Assembly (NCBI GenBank): GCA_036226585.1
Contig: CP108997.1
Location: 5,952,001-6,016,000 of the forward strand
DNA from: Streptomyces sp. NBC_00708
GTDB lineage: Bacteria; Actinomycetota; Actinomycetes; Streptomycetales; Streptomycetaceae
DNA length: 64,000 nt
Reading direction: 5' to 3'
In this document: piece by piece, positions 1 through 16,812 of the stretch
Layout: every line of letters starts with the position of its first letter
How positions within the stretch are numbered: position 1 is the stretch's first letter
The notes under the pieces: model-generated
Database searches by the model: none
What the model saw: only the letters and a program-made list of their open reading frames with translations
Told to the model about the DNA's origin: nothing
Translations under genes and position numbers: made by a program

Positions 1-8037
<8,037 letters not shown>

Positions 8038-8087
8038 ACACCCCACTTCCCGCTGTCCACGACAGCAGAACAGAAGGAGCGACCGTC

Positions 8088-9095
8088 ATGGAAACGGCGA
8101 TATCCGCAGAGGGTCTCCGTAAGCGCTACGGCGACCACCAGGCGCTGAGCGGCATCGATCTGGAGGTCCCCGCGGGGACGATCCTCGGCGTCCTCGGGCC
8201 CAACGGCGCGGGCAAGACCACCACCGTACGCATCCTCGCCACGCTCCTCGAACCCGACGAGGGGCGCGCGACCGTGGCCGGGTACGACCTGGCCACCCAG
8301 GCCCGCGAGGTGCGCGGCCACATCGGTCTGGCCGGCCAGTACGCGGCGGTGGACGAGCGGCTCACCGGGCGGGAGAACCTCCAGCTGATCGGGGTGCTCC
8401 TGCACCTCGGCCGGCGCGGCGCGAAGGCCCGCGCGCACGAACTGCTCGACCGGTTCGCGCTCCTGGACGCCGCCGACCGGCCGGCGAAGACGTACTCCGG
8501 CGGGATGCGCCGACGTCTCGACCTCGCGGCGAGCCTGGTCGGCCGGCCGCCGGTGCTCTTCCTCGACGAGCCGACGACCGGCCTCGACCTCACCAGCCGG
8601 ATGACGCTCTGGCAGATGATCCGGGACCAGGTGGCCGAGGGCGTCACCGTGCTGCTGACCACGCAGTACCTGGAGGAGGCCGACCAGCTGGCCGACCGCA
8701 TCGCGGTCATCGACCGGGGCACGGTGATCGCCGAGGGCACCCCCGACCAGCTCAAGCGCAAGGTCGGTGGTGAACGCCTTGAGGTGTCGGTGGCGTCCGT
8801 CGCCGATCTGGAGGCCGTCTCCCGCACCCTGGCGGAGATCTCGCCCGGCGAGCCGGTGACCGACCGGGACGCCCGCACCGTCTCCGTGCCGCTGACCGGC
8901 GGGGTCGCCACGATCGCCGGTGCCGCGAGCGGTCTGCAACGGCTCGGCATCGAGCCCGAGGACTTCGCCGTGCGCCGGTCCTCGCTCGACGACGTGTTCC
9001 TCGCCCTGACCGGCGAACAGGGCCGCACCGAGGCCGGTTCGGAGCCGGCCCCCGCCACCGCATCGACCACGACCAAGGAGAAGCAGCCGGCATGA
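8088..9095 (+). CDS. ABC transporter ATP-binding protein, DrrA (daunorubicin resistance) family
   Basis: This 335-aa protein is the nucleotide-binding subunit of an ABC-2 type exporter. It has Walker A GPNGAGKTT near residue 39, signature SGGMRRRLDLA, Walker B VLFLDEPTTGLD, and the C-terminal extension typical of DrrA proteins. The ATG at 8088 follows AGAAGGAGCGACC. The gene starts 50 nt after the NRPS stop and ends in a 4-nt ATGA overlap with its permease. Position and family suggest export of, or self-resistance to, the NRPS product; the substrate cannot be read from sequence. The C-terminal tail after residue 310 is Glu/Ala/Thr-rich and probably unstructured. Confidence 0.93.
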   Translation: METAISAEGLRKRYGDHQALSGIDLEVPAGTILGVLGPNGAGKTTTVRILATLLEPDEGRATVAGYDLATQAREVRGHIGLAGQYAAVDERLTGRENLQLIGVLLHLGRRGAKARAHELLDRFALLDAADRPAKTYSGGMRRRLDLAASLVGRPPVLFLDEPTTGLDLTSRMTLWQMIRDQVAEGVTVLLTTQYLEEADQLADRIAVIDRGTVIAEGTPDQLKRKVGGERLEVSVASVADLEAVSRTLAEISPGEPVTDRDARTVSVPLTGGVATIAGAASGLQRLGIEPEDFAVRRSSLDDVFLALTGEQGRTEAGSEPAPATASTTTKEKQPA

Positions 9096-9886
9096 CCGAG
9101 GCCATCAGCGATTCGTTCGCACTCGTGGGCCGCCAGATGCGGCACATCCGCCGGATGCCGGAACAGCTGATCGGCATCACCGTGATGCCGGTGGCGTTCG
9201 TCATCGTCTTCGGCTACCTCTTCGGCAGCGCCATGCAGGTGCCCGGGGACGGCGGCTACAAGGAATACATCATGGCCGGCATCTTCGCGCAGGTGATGCT
9301 CGCCAACATCACCACGACCGCGGTCGGCGTGGTCGGCGACCTGAACAACGGGCTCGTGGACCGGTTCCGCGCCCTGCCCATCTCCCGGTCCTCCGTGCTG
9401 GTGGGACGGACCGTGGCGGACGGCATGCTCGTCGCCTGGACCTGCGCCGTGATGGCCCTGGTCGGCTATCTCATCGGCTGGCGCGCGCACAACGGCGTAC
9501 TCCAGACCCTGGCAGGCTTCGGGCTGCTCCTGCTGATGGGGTTCGCCATGTCCTGGCTGGGCGCCCTGCTCGGGCTCGTGCTGCGCAACGCGGAGACGGT
9601 GAGCGCGGTGTCCGGCGTGATCATGATGCCCCTCGCGTTCCTGTCCAACGCCTTCGTGCCGCTGGACGGGCTTCCGGGCTGGATGCGGGCCGTCGCCGAG
9701 TGGAACCCGGTCAGCGCGGTCGTCTCCGCGAGCCGGGACCTGTTCGGCAACGAACGCGGGCCGGCGAGCGGGGCGTTCCCCTCGGAGCACCCCGTCCCCG
9801 CGGCGCTGGGCGTCCTCGTCCTGCTGATCGTCGTGGTCGTGCCGCTCGCGGGACGCGCGTACCAGAAGGCGGCCGCCCAGCGCTGA
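9092..9886 (+). CDS. ABC-2 type permease, DrrB family
   Basis: This 264-aa integral membrane protein has about six hydrophobic segments, among them ITVMPVAFVIVFGYLFG near residue 28, a segment near 150 (LAGFGLLLLMGFAMSWLGALLG) and a C-terminal LGVLVLLIVVVVPLAG. It carries the ABC-2 family pattern ending in a large loop before the last helix. The start overlaps the ATPase stop (ATGA), so the two are translationally coupled and form the exporter. It probably acts in the cytoplasmic membrane on the NRPS product or a related hydrophobic compound. Confidence 0.92.
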   Translation: MTEAISDSFALVGRQMRHIRRMPEQLIGITVMPVAFVIVFGYLFGSAMQVPGDGGYKEYIMAGIFAQVMLANITTTAVGVVGDLNNGLVDRFRALPISRSSVLVGRTVADGMLVAWTCAVMALVGYLIGWRAHNGVLQTLAGFGLLLLMGFAMSWLGALLGLVLRNAETVSAVSGVIMMPLAFLSNAFVPLDGLPGWMRAVAEWNPVSAVVSASRDLFGNERGPASGAFPSEHPVPAALGVLVLLIVVVVPLAGRAYQKAAAQR

Positions 9887-9910
9887 CGGCCGGGCCCCGG
9901 CCGTCAGCGC
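9880..9910. terminator. Perfect palindrome shared by two convergent genes
   Basis: Arms 9880-9894 (GCGCTGACGGCCGGG) and 9896-9910 are exact reverse complements around one central base. The palindrome contains the stop codons of both the permease (TGA 9884-9886) and the minus-strand kinase-like gene (9904-9906), so both genes end in CGC-TGA. It has no T-tract, as is common in Streptomyces, and probably acts as a bidirectional terminator. Confidence 0.7.
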
Positions 9911-11847
9911 CGCGGACTGATCATCATGAACAGCACCCGCAGCACCAGGACACAGCTGATGAGCAGGAGGTTGTAGCCGAACAGCTCGAAGAGCCCCAGT
10001 CCCTCGCTGATCCGGGGACCGCCGCCGGTACGCAGCAGCTGCACGCCGACCAGGCCTATCACTCCGCCCAGGAACGCCAGCAGCACGTCGTGCACCAGCG
10101 AACGCAGGAACCTGCGGTCCTCCGGGTCCTGGAACATCCGCACCCCGACCGTGAGCTGCCCGCCCTCGATGGCGCTGCCGATCCGTTCGATCCGGCGCGG
10201 CAGCCGGCGCAGCATCGGCACCATGGACAGCAGCTCCTCGGTCACCGAGCGCCCCAGCGTCTCGGGCCGCAGTTTCCGCAGATGCTGGGTGACGGCGAAG
10301 GAACGGGCCTGGCTGACGATGTCGAAGCCGGGGACCAGCCGCTCCAGGGAGCCTTCCATGGTGGCCAGGGCCCGGAACACGGCCGCTATCTCCGGCGGCA
10401 CCGTGATCCCGTGCCGGGCCACGATCGTGAAGAGGTCGGCGAACATCTCCCGGTCCGGTTTGATCCCCGGCGCGAAGTGCCGGGCCAGGAAGCGGCCGAG
10501 GGCCCGTTCCAGCCTCCGTTCGTCGACCCGTTCGGGCCGGTCCACCAGCTCGATCAGCGCGTCGGAGAGGCCGGCGGGATCGCCGCGGTGCAGGGCGAGC
10601 AGCATCCCGCGCAGGGTGGAGCGCAGCGACCGGTCGATCCGTCCGACCGCGCCGAAGTCGAGCATGCCCAGGTGCCCGTCCGGGAGCAGCAGCAGATTGC
10701 CGGGATGCGGATCGGCGTGGAAGACCCCGCTGGTCATGATCTGCCCGAGCAGGCAGTCCAGCATCGCCTGGGCCAGTGCCTCCCGGTCCGGGCCGCCGTC
10801 GTCGAGGAGGTCCGCGACGCTGTGCAGCGGGACGCCCTCCATCCACTCGGTGACCAGGACCCGCCGGCTGGTGAGGTCGAGGTGGACCTCGGGGACCTTG
10901 ATCACGGAGTCGCCCGTGGACTGTTCGATGGCCGCCGCCACCGACAGGGTGTTGCGGGCCTCGATACGGAAGTCCAGCTCCTCGTGCAGCGAGGTGGCGA
11001 ACCCCTCGGCGAGCGCTTCGGCGCCCACGCTGCGGCCCCAGTCGGTGTGGTGCTCCAGCTTCGAGGCGAACCGGTACAGGATGTCCAGGTCGTCCGCGAC
11101 GATCGCCCGCGCCGTCGCCCGCTGCACCTTGACCGCGACCTGCTCCCCGCTGTGCAGCCGGGCGCGGTGCACCTGGGCGATCGAACCGGCCGCGACCGGC
11201 TCGGGATCGAACTCCGCGAACACCTCGGCGGCCGGCGCGCCCAGCTCCTCGTGGAGCACCTGCGCCGTGGACTCCCACGGTTCGGGGGTCGCCCGGTCCT
11301 GCAACGTGCTGAGTTCGTCGATGAACTCCTGCGGCAGCAGGTCGTACCGGGTGGACATCACCTGGCCGAGCTTCACGAACGTCACCCCGGCCTCCTCCAG
11401 CGCGAGCCGCAGGGACGGCGCGAGGACGGCCCGTTCGGCGGGTGCGCGGCGCGAACCGCCGGTGAGGAAGCGCCCCAGCCCGTGCCGTACGAAGATCCGG
11501 CTCAGCCGCGCGTACCGCCGGGTCCGGGCGAACCGTCGGCGCACCGCCTTCGGGAAGCCCACCAGACCGCGTACGGTCCCGGACGGGATCAGCACCTCGG
11601 TCGCGGCCAGGAAGACCATGGCCACCAGCAGCGAGACGCCGATCTCCAGGGTGAGCAGGGCCAGCGGCTGCACATCGCGCAGGGGTAATCCGACGAGGGT
11701 GCCGGCGGTCAGGCCGACGGCTGCGGTGAGCACGGCACGGCCCTTGCCGATCTCGATGCCCAGCAGCCGCCGGGCACCGGAGGCGAGCCCGGTGAGCAGC
11801 ACGGTGAGGGAGAGCGCGGCCAGGAGGACGAGGACCGCCGTGTTCAT
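9904..11847 (-). CDS. ABC1/UbiB/AarF-family kinase-like membrane protein
   Basis: This 647-aa protein belongs to the ABC1 (UbiB/ADCK) atypical kinase family. After about 110 residues with several hydrophobic helices comes the family signature KLGQVMSTRYDLLPQEF (the KxGQ motif), then an Ala/Gly-type nucleotide loop region GSIAQVHRARL, the lysine in VAVKVQRA, HADPHPGNLLLLPDG and LDFGAVGR. Two C-terminal transmembrane segments follow (VLLAFLGGVIGLVGVQLL and the last 30 residues). ABC1 proteins are ATPases linked to isoprenoid lipid metabolism; here the role is unassigned. ATG at 11847 overlaps the stop of the upstream gene (ATGA), so the two genes are co-translated. Confidence 0.9.
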   Translation of the reverse strand: MNTAVLVLLAALSLTVLLTGLASGARRLLGIEIGKGRAVLTAAVGLTAGTLVGLPLRDVQPLALLTLEIGVSLLVAMVFLAATEVLIPSGTVRGLVGFPKAVRRRFARTRRYARLSRIFVRHGLGRFLTGGSRRAPAERAVLAPSLRLALEEAGVTFVKLGQVMSTRYDLLPQEFIDELSTLQDRATPEPWESTAQVLHEELGAPAAEVFAEFDPEPVAAGSIAQVHRARLHSGEQVAVKVQRATARAIVADDLDILYRFASKLEHHTDWGRSVGAEALAEGFATSLHEELDFRIEARNTLSVAAAIEQSTGDSVIKVPEVHLDLTSRRVLVTEWMEGVPLHSVADLLDDGGPDREALAQAMLDCLLGQIMTSGVFHADPHPGNLLLLPDGHLGMLDFGAVGRIDRSLRSTLRGMLLALHRGDPAGLSDALIELVDRPERVDERRLERALGRFLARHFAPGIKPDREMFADLFTIVARHGITVPPEIAAVFRALATMEGSLERLVPGFDIVSQARSFAVTQHLRKLRPETLGRSVTEELLSMVPMLRRLPRRIERIGSAIEGGQLTVGVRMFQDPEDRRFLRSLVHDVLLAFLGGVIGLVGVQLLRTGGGPRISEGLGLFELFGYNLLLISCVLVLRVLFMMISPRR

Positions 11848-12389
11848 CGCTGACGCCTTCGCCGCAGGTAGTACGAGACGGTGACGACACCGAGCAGCGG
11901 GCCCCAGAGCAGCAGCGGCGCGTAGCACCAGCCCATCAGCGCGCGATGGGTGGCGTCGAGGCTGCCGCTGTCGACCTTGTCCCACACCAGGTACTGACTG
12001 ACCGTCACCGCCGTGAGGATCACCGCTCCGAGAGCGGCGGGCGCGACGGCCGCCCAGGTGCGGACGGGCCGGCCCCCGATGAACGGCAGCCAACGCGGCG
12101 CGACCAGGCCCCATTCGCTGATCAGACCGAGCGTGAGCAGCGCCGCCAGCTCCTGGAAGAGCGTGATCAGGGGCAGGACGAGATAGCCGCTGCCGGGCAG
12201 ACCGTAGTCGTCGCGCAGGACCGCGTCGCTGTACCCGACCGGCACTCCGACGGTCATGGCCAGACGCCACAGCGAGGACGGCAGGGCGATCAGGGGGACG
12301 GCGTGGGCCGCCCAGCGGATCCACCGGGACGGGGGCGGGGTGGACAGCACCGCCGTGCGGCGGGGCTCGTCGGTGACTTCAGTGGTCAT
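11844..12389 (-). CDS. Membrane protein of unknown function, coupled to the ABC1 kinase-like gene
   Basis: This 181-aa protein has about four hydrophobic helices: VPLIALPSSLWRLAM, YLVLPLITLFQELAALLTLGL, VAPAALGAVILTAVTVSQYLV and LLLWGPLLGVVTVSYYL, followed by a basic tail RRRRQR. I do not recognise a family. Start ATG at 12389 was chosen because upstream codons are not protein-like; there is no obvious ribosome binding site, so a leaderless transcript is possible. The stop overlaps the start of the kinase-like gene by 4 nt, which implies a shared membrane function. Confidence 0.75.
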   Translation of the reverse strand: MTTEVTDEPRRTAVLSTPPPSRWIRWAAHAVPLIALPSSLWRLAMTVGVPVGYSDAVLRDDYGLPGSGYLVLPLITLFQELAALLTLGLISEWGLVAPRWLPFIGGRPVRTWAAVAPAALGAVILTAVTVSQYLVWDKVDSGSLDATHRALMGWCYAPLLLWGPLLGVVTVSYYLRRRRQR

Positions 12390-12436
12390 GTGCGTCAGAC
12401 TGCCAATCTTCTTGTATGCGGCACAACGAGGCAAAG

Positions 12437-12483
12437 CCCGGCACCCCCGTACCGCCCTGGTGGACGGTGTCGGGGGTGCCGGG
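12437..12483 (-). terminator. Hairpin terminator downstream of the MMPL gene
   Basis: A perfect 13-bp stem (CCCGGCACCCCCG at 12437-12449 pairs with 12471-12483) with a 21-nt loop begins 20 nt beyond the MMPL stop and lies upstream of the next minus-strand gene. It separates the two transcription units. Confidence 0.7.
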
Positions 12484-12502
12484 AGACCGGGGTGACGAAC
12501 GG

Positions 12503-14668
12503 TCAAGTCGTGGACCCGGCAACGGCATCCACGGGTTCGTGGGGCTCCGTGCCGTCCGGTCGCGCACCCTCGCCTGCGGAGGGGTTCCGGCCGCCCGGCC
12601 ACCAGGCGCGGCGGCCCAGCAGAGTGGTCACGGCGGGCACCAGCAGCAGCGCCATGACGAAGGCGGTCAGCAGGATGCCGAACGCCACGGCGAAGCCCAT
12701 CTGTTGGAGCATGCTGTTCTCGGCCAGCAGGAGCACACCGAAGGTCCCGGCGAGGATGAAGGCCGCCGCCCCGACGGTGGAGGCGGTACGGGTGACCGCC
12801 TCGCGCACGGCCTCCGCCGGACTCCGGCCGCGCCCGGTCTCCTCGCGGAGCCGCGCCACCATGAGGATGTTGTAGTCGGTGCCGATGGCGACGACGAAGA
12901 GGTACACGATCACCGGCAGTGTGAACAGCAGGCCCTGCTCACCCCTGATGTCCTGGAACAGCCACACCGTGGAGCCGAGCGTCGCCCCGAAGCCGAGACC
13001 CACCGCGAGCATCAGGTACCAGGGCGCGACGACGCTGCGCAGCAGCAGCCCGAGGATGACCATGATCGCGATCCCGGCGACCGGGAAGACCACCGAGTAG
13101 TCGCGGTTCGTGGCGTGCTGGATGTCCGCGAGGACCGCCGAGGTGCCGCCGACGAGCGCCCTGCTGCCGTCCGGGGCCGCCCGGTGCGCGGTGTCGCGCA
13201 GCGGCCCCGCGGCCAGCTCGATGGCCTGGTCGCTCGCGGGCTTCACCTTGAGCACCACACCGAACTGGGCGACGTCGCCCTTCGGGCTGACGACGGCGGG
13301 GGAGACCTGCCCGAATCCCCCCGCGGTCAGGCTCCGCCGGTACGTGTCCAGGTCGGCCCGGTCCAGCCGGCCGCCGTCCTCCGATGCGAGGAGCACCCAG
13401 CTGGGATCGGTCTGCCCGGCGGCGAAACCGCGCTGCATCTCCTGGCCCGCACGCACGGACTCCAGGTCCTTGGGCAGGGAACTCTCGCTGTCGAAAGCCG
13501 GGTTGAAGCTGAACACGCCGACGGCCAGGACCGCCAGCAGCCCGCCCGAGAGTCCGGCGACAAGACCGGGGCGCCGTGCGGTGAGCGCACCGGCGCGGGC
13601 CGCGAAACGGTGCCGGGGGCTGGTGCGCCAGGGCTTGGACGGCCAGAACGCCTTGCGGCCGAGCAGTGAGAAGACCGCGGGGACCAGCGTCAGCGCGGCG
13701 GCCAGCGTGACCGCCACCGAGATCGCCAGGGCGGGGCCCATGGCGCGCAGCATCCCGAGGCTGGACAGCAGGAGGGCGAGGAAGGCGACGATCACCGCGC
13801 CGGCCGCCGAGGCGATGGTCTCGCCGACCCGGCCCACGGCCTCGCTCATGGCGGGCTTCGGGTCGTGGCCCTCCCGCAGCAGCTCCCGGTACCGGAAGAG
13901 CAGGAAGAGGATGTAGTCGGTGCCGACGCCGAACAGGACGACGATCAGGATCGCGGTGATCGAGCTGTCGGCCTGGAGTCCCCCGACTTCCACGGCGGTG
14001 GAGATCAGCCCGGTCGCGACCACGAACGTGAGCCCGATGATCAGGACGGGAAGGATGGCGATCAGCGGGCTGCGGAAGATGATCAGCAGCAGGACGATGA
14101 TCAGCAACAGGGTCGCCTGCATGATCATGGCGTCGGTGTCGCCGGCCGACTCCTGCGAGTCCAGCGCGGTGGCGGCGGGGCCCGTGGTGCCCGCCGTCAG
14201 CTCCGTCCCGGTCAGCAGCTTCCTGAGAGCCGCCCGGATGTCCTTCACGGACTCGGTCACGTCGGCGTCGTACGGATCGTCGACCGTCGCGACGATTCCA
14301 GCCAGGGCTATCCGGCCGTTGGGCGAGACCGAACCGGCATCCGTCTTCACGGACTTGATCCGGTCGAACCGTCTGTCCTGGAGCCCGGAGACCACCTCGC
14401 GCAGGCCGGCCCGGTCGGCGGCGGTCAGCTTGCCCTCGTCGGACCGCTGGAACACCACCACCGCAGCCGGTGTCTCCTGCTGCGGGAACACCTTCTCCTG
14501 AAGACGGCTGACCTGCACGGATTCATACGAGGAGGGCAGGAAGTCCGCCTGGTCGCTGGTCGGCTTCAGCTGCGGGGCGACAAAGCCCAGCGCCACCGCC
14601 ACGACGATCCAGGCGAGGATGGTGAGCCAGGGGCGGCGAACGGCCAGCCGCCCGATCCCTCCGAACAT
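12503..14668 (-). CDS. MMPL/RND-family transporter
   Basis: This 721-aa protein has the MmpL architecture: one N-terminal helix, a soluble loop of about 150 residues, a six-helix block, a second soluble loop and a second six-helix block. Each block carries the family proton-relay-like motif (VGTDYILFLLFRYRE and IGTDYNILMVARLRE). Actinobacterial MMPL proteins export lipids and hydrophobic metabolites; the cargo here is unknown. ATG at 14668 follows AGAAGGAGTCCC. It stands as a single gene, with a terminator downstream. It could handle a polyprenyl or lipid product of neighbouring genes, but nothing in the sequence proves that. Confidence 0.92.
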   Translation of the reverse strand: MFGGIGRLAVRRPWLTILAWIVVAVALGFVAPQLKPTSDQADFLPSSYESVQVSRLQEKVFPQQETPAAVVVFQRSDEGKLTAADRAGLREVVSGLQDRRFDRIKSVKTDAGSVSPNGRIALAGIVATVDDPYDADVTESVKDIRAALRKLLTGTELTAGTTGPAATALDSQESAGDTDAMIMQATLLLIIVLLLIIFRSPLIAILPVLIIGLTFVVATGLISTAVEVGGLQADSSITAILIVVLFGVGTDYILFLLFRYRELLREGHDPKPAMSEAVGRVGETIASAAGAVIVAFLALLLSSLGMLRAMGPALAISVAVTLAAALTLVPAVFSLLGRKAFWPSKPWRTSPRHRFAARAGALTARRPGLVAGLSGGLLAVLAVGVFSFNPAFDSESSLPKDLESVRAGQEMQRGFAAGQTDPSWVLLASEDGGRLDRADLDTYRRSLTAGGFGQVSPAVVSPKGDVAQFGVVLKVKPASDQAIELAAGPLRDTAHRAAPDGSRALVGGTSAVLADIQHATNRDYSVVFPVAGIAIMVILGLLLRSVVAPWYLMLAVGLGFGATLGSTVWLFQDIRGEQGLLFTLPVIVYLFVVAIGTDYNILMVARLREETGRGRSPAEAVREAVTRTASTVGAAAFILAGTFGVLLLAENSMLQQMGFAVAFGILLTAFVMALLLVPAVTTLLGRRAWWPGGRNPSAGEGARPDGTEPHEPVDAVAGSTT

Positions 14669-14797
14669 GGGACTCCTTCTGCGGATTACTGGTGGGGGAG
14701 AGTCTTCTGCGCGAGTGTAGGGAGAGCGCACCCGGAAATCCGGTGGGATGTCAGGTTGCTGCCACACCTTCCGCGACTCTCACCGGCGGGCCGGTTC

Positions 14798-15481
14798 TCA
14801 GGAGCAGCCGCGCCGCAGATTCCAGCCGACGAAGGTGTGCTTCAGATCCACCTCGAAACGGCAGGAGGCCGTGCCGTCCGCATTCAGGTCCACAAAGGAA
14901 CGGTGCTCGTTCGCGTACCAGTCGCCGGTCGCGTCGAAAATTCCCTTGTACGAGAACGCGGCACGGGCCTCGTTGTGCGAGACGGCGCAGTCGCTGACGC
15001 AATCAGCCGTCTTTCCCGACGACTTCAGCGACCAGCCCGCGTCCCAGGGTTCACGGTTCCATTCCTGTCGTGCCTCGGTCGACGCGGTGACGACACGGTT
15101 GCCATCGGTCTCCCAGGACGACGTCGTGTAGAGACCGGTCATCCGGATGTTGCAGCAGTCGTACATCTCGGACCAGCTCTCCAGCTGCCGGACGCCCGTC
15201 GCCGGGGCCGCCGCCCTGCCGGCCGTGGCCGCGCCGGCGGCCGTCACCAGCTGGGCGGGGCCCAGGTGAGGTGTGCAGTCGGCGCCTATGGTGACCTGCT
15301 GCCGCACCGCCATGCCGGGCGGCGGGGCGGGCAGGGAACCCGAGAGCCGCACCGCGCCGCACTCCTGGCCGGACCCGTCCGCCACCGGCCCCGCCCCCTC
15401 GGCGGCTGCCGTCGCCGGCACCGTCGACAGGGAGACCAGCCCGGCCGCCGCCACCGCGGTCATGATGAATCGGATACGCAA
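14798..15481 (-). CDS. Secreted cysteine-containing protein of unknown function
   Basis: I do not recognise this 227-aa protein. It begins with a Sec-type signal peptide (basic RIR, hydrophobic MTAVAAAGLVSL, likely cleavage after ATAAA). The TTG at 15481 is chosen because GGAAGGG lies 7-8 nt upstream; an in-frame ATG six codons later is the alternative. The mature part has eight cysteines, including a CC pair (DCCNIR) and DCVSDC, plus Trp-rich segments (SWSEMYDCC, EPWDAGWSLK), consistent with a disulfide-bonded extracellular protein. The promoter lies between it and the divergent polyprenyl synthase gene. Confidence 0.75.
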   Translation of the reverse strand: MRIRFIMTAVAAAGLVSLSTVPATAAAEGAGPVADGSGQECGAVRLSGSLPAPPPGMAVRQQVTIGADCTPHLGPAQLVTAAGAATAGRAAAPATGVRQLESWSEMYDCCNIRMTGLYTTSSWETDGNRVVTASTEARQEWNREPWDAGWSLKSSGKTADCVSDCAVSHNEARAAFSYKGIFDATGDWYANEHRSFVDLNADGTASCRFEVDLKHTFVGWNLRRGCS

Positions 15482-15722
15482 TTCCTCGCCCTTCCCCGGA
15501 AATCCCAGTGATGTGCACGAGAGCGTAACGGCGCCCTTTCGGGGTGGGGGACGGTGCCGGCGGAGTTGGCAGGAAGCTGACAATGCACTTCCGCCCGGGG
15601 TGTCGCGCACCCCGTGTCACCTTCATGTCATTTCCCTTGCCGGGGAGTGGCGGGCGGGACACGGTGAAGGCGATATTCGCCGCATAACACCGTCACCACC
15701 GGTGCGACCGAGGGGTTTCCTC

Positions 15723-16772
15723 GTGAGTGCAAAACTGATGTACGAGACTCCGATATCCGTGCCGCTTCCGTTGTCCGGAATTCTCGGGCGACTCGGTCTG
15801 GGTGAACCGGAGTTCGAGTCCGCGATGAATGAGGCGCTGGCCGCAGCCGAGAAAGAGCTCCAGGACTGCGTCCACGACGCCCCCGACCCACGGATCGCCG
15901 CGCTCACCGGCCATCTGGCGGCAGCCGGCGGAAAGCGGCTCCGCCCGCTGCTGGTCCTGCTCGGTGCCGAGTTCGGCGACCCCTGGCGGGACGGCGTCGG
16001 CCGGGCCGCCGTCATCGCGGAACTGGTCCACCTCTCCTCGCTCCACCACGACGACGTCATGGACGGGGCCGCCACCCGGCACGGAGTGGCGAGCGCCAAC
16101 GCACGCTGGGGCGACCGCACCGCCGTCCTCGGCGGCGACTGGCTCCTCGCCCGCGCCGCCCGGCTCGCGGCAGCGCTCGTCCCCGGAGTGATCGAACTCA
16201 ACGCCCGGACGGCGGCCCGGCTGGTGTCGGGACAGCTCGGCGAACTCACCGGGCCCACCGACGACGAGGACCCCGTGGCGCACTACTTCCGGGTGGCCGC
16301 GGGCAAGACGGCCGCCCTGCTGGCCATGTCGCTCGGGCTCGGCGCCCTCCAGTCCGGCGCGCCCACTCCGCAGGTGGCGGCTCTCACCGAGTACGGGGAA
16401 CAGCTCGGCATCGCCTTCCAGATCGCCGACGACCTGCTCGACCTGGCCTCCCCGGCCGCTCTCACCGGAAAACCGCAGGGCATGGACCTGCTGGCCGGTG
16501 TGGACAGCCTGCCCGTCCTGCTGGTGCGGGCGGGCGACGACCCGGCCGACGCCGAGCTGCGCGCGCTGCTCCCGGACGGCGCCCCGGTGTCGCCCGCCGA
16601 CCACGACCGCGCCCTGGAGCTGTTCCGCCGCTCACCGGCGACGGCACAGGCCGAGGCGTTGATGCGGGGGCGGCTCGCCCGCGCCCGCGCCTGCCTCACC
16701 GGCCTGCCGCCGCTTCCCGCACGTACCGCCCTCACCGCCCTCTGCGACTACGTCGCCCGCGGGACCGCCTGA
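15723..16772 (+). CDS. Polyprenyl diphosphate synthase (trans-prenyltransferase)
   Basis: This 349-aa enzyme condenses isopentenyl diphosphate with an allylic diphosphate in Mg-dependent fashion. It shows the first Asp-rich motif HHDDVMD (residues about 103-109), GGKRLRPLLVLLG ahead of it, the GDWLLARAA segment, and the second Asp-rich motif FQIADDLLDL. GTG at 15723 is preferred because AGGGG precedes it by about 8 nt; ATG at 15738 is the alternative. Chain length cannot be set by eye. It is followed after 40 nt by the acyl-CoA carboxylase genes and may be co-transcribed. A housekeeping quinone-chain enzyme or a secondary-metabolism prenyl donor are both possible. Confidence 0.9.
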   Translation: MSAKLMYETPISVPLPLSGILGRLGLGEPEFESAMNEALAAAEKELQDCVHDAPDPRIAALTGHLAAAGGKRLRPLLVLLGAEFGDPWRDGVGRAAVIAELVHLSSLHHDDVMDGAATRHGVASANARWGDRTAVLGGDWLLARAARLAAALVPGVIELNARTAARLVSGQLGELTGPTDDEDPVAHYFRVAAGKTAALLAMSLGLGALQSGAPTPQVAALTEYGEQLGIAFQIADDLLDLASPAALTGKPQGMDLLAGVDSLPVLLVRAGDDPADAELRALLPDGAPVSPADHDRALELFRRSPATAQAEALMRGRLARARACLTGLPPLPARTALTALCDYVARGTA

Positions 16773-16812
16773 ACCGGACCGCGAAAAGGGCTGACACCCG
16801 AAGGAGTTGGTC

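Noticed and set aside
9700..11688. Plus-strand frame of 662 codons opposite the ABC1/UbiB-like gene
   Set aside because: The minus strand carries the KxGQ, HADPHPGN and LDFG motifs; the plus product is a shadow rich in Arg, Gln and His.
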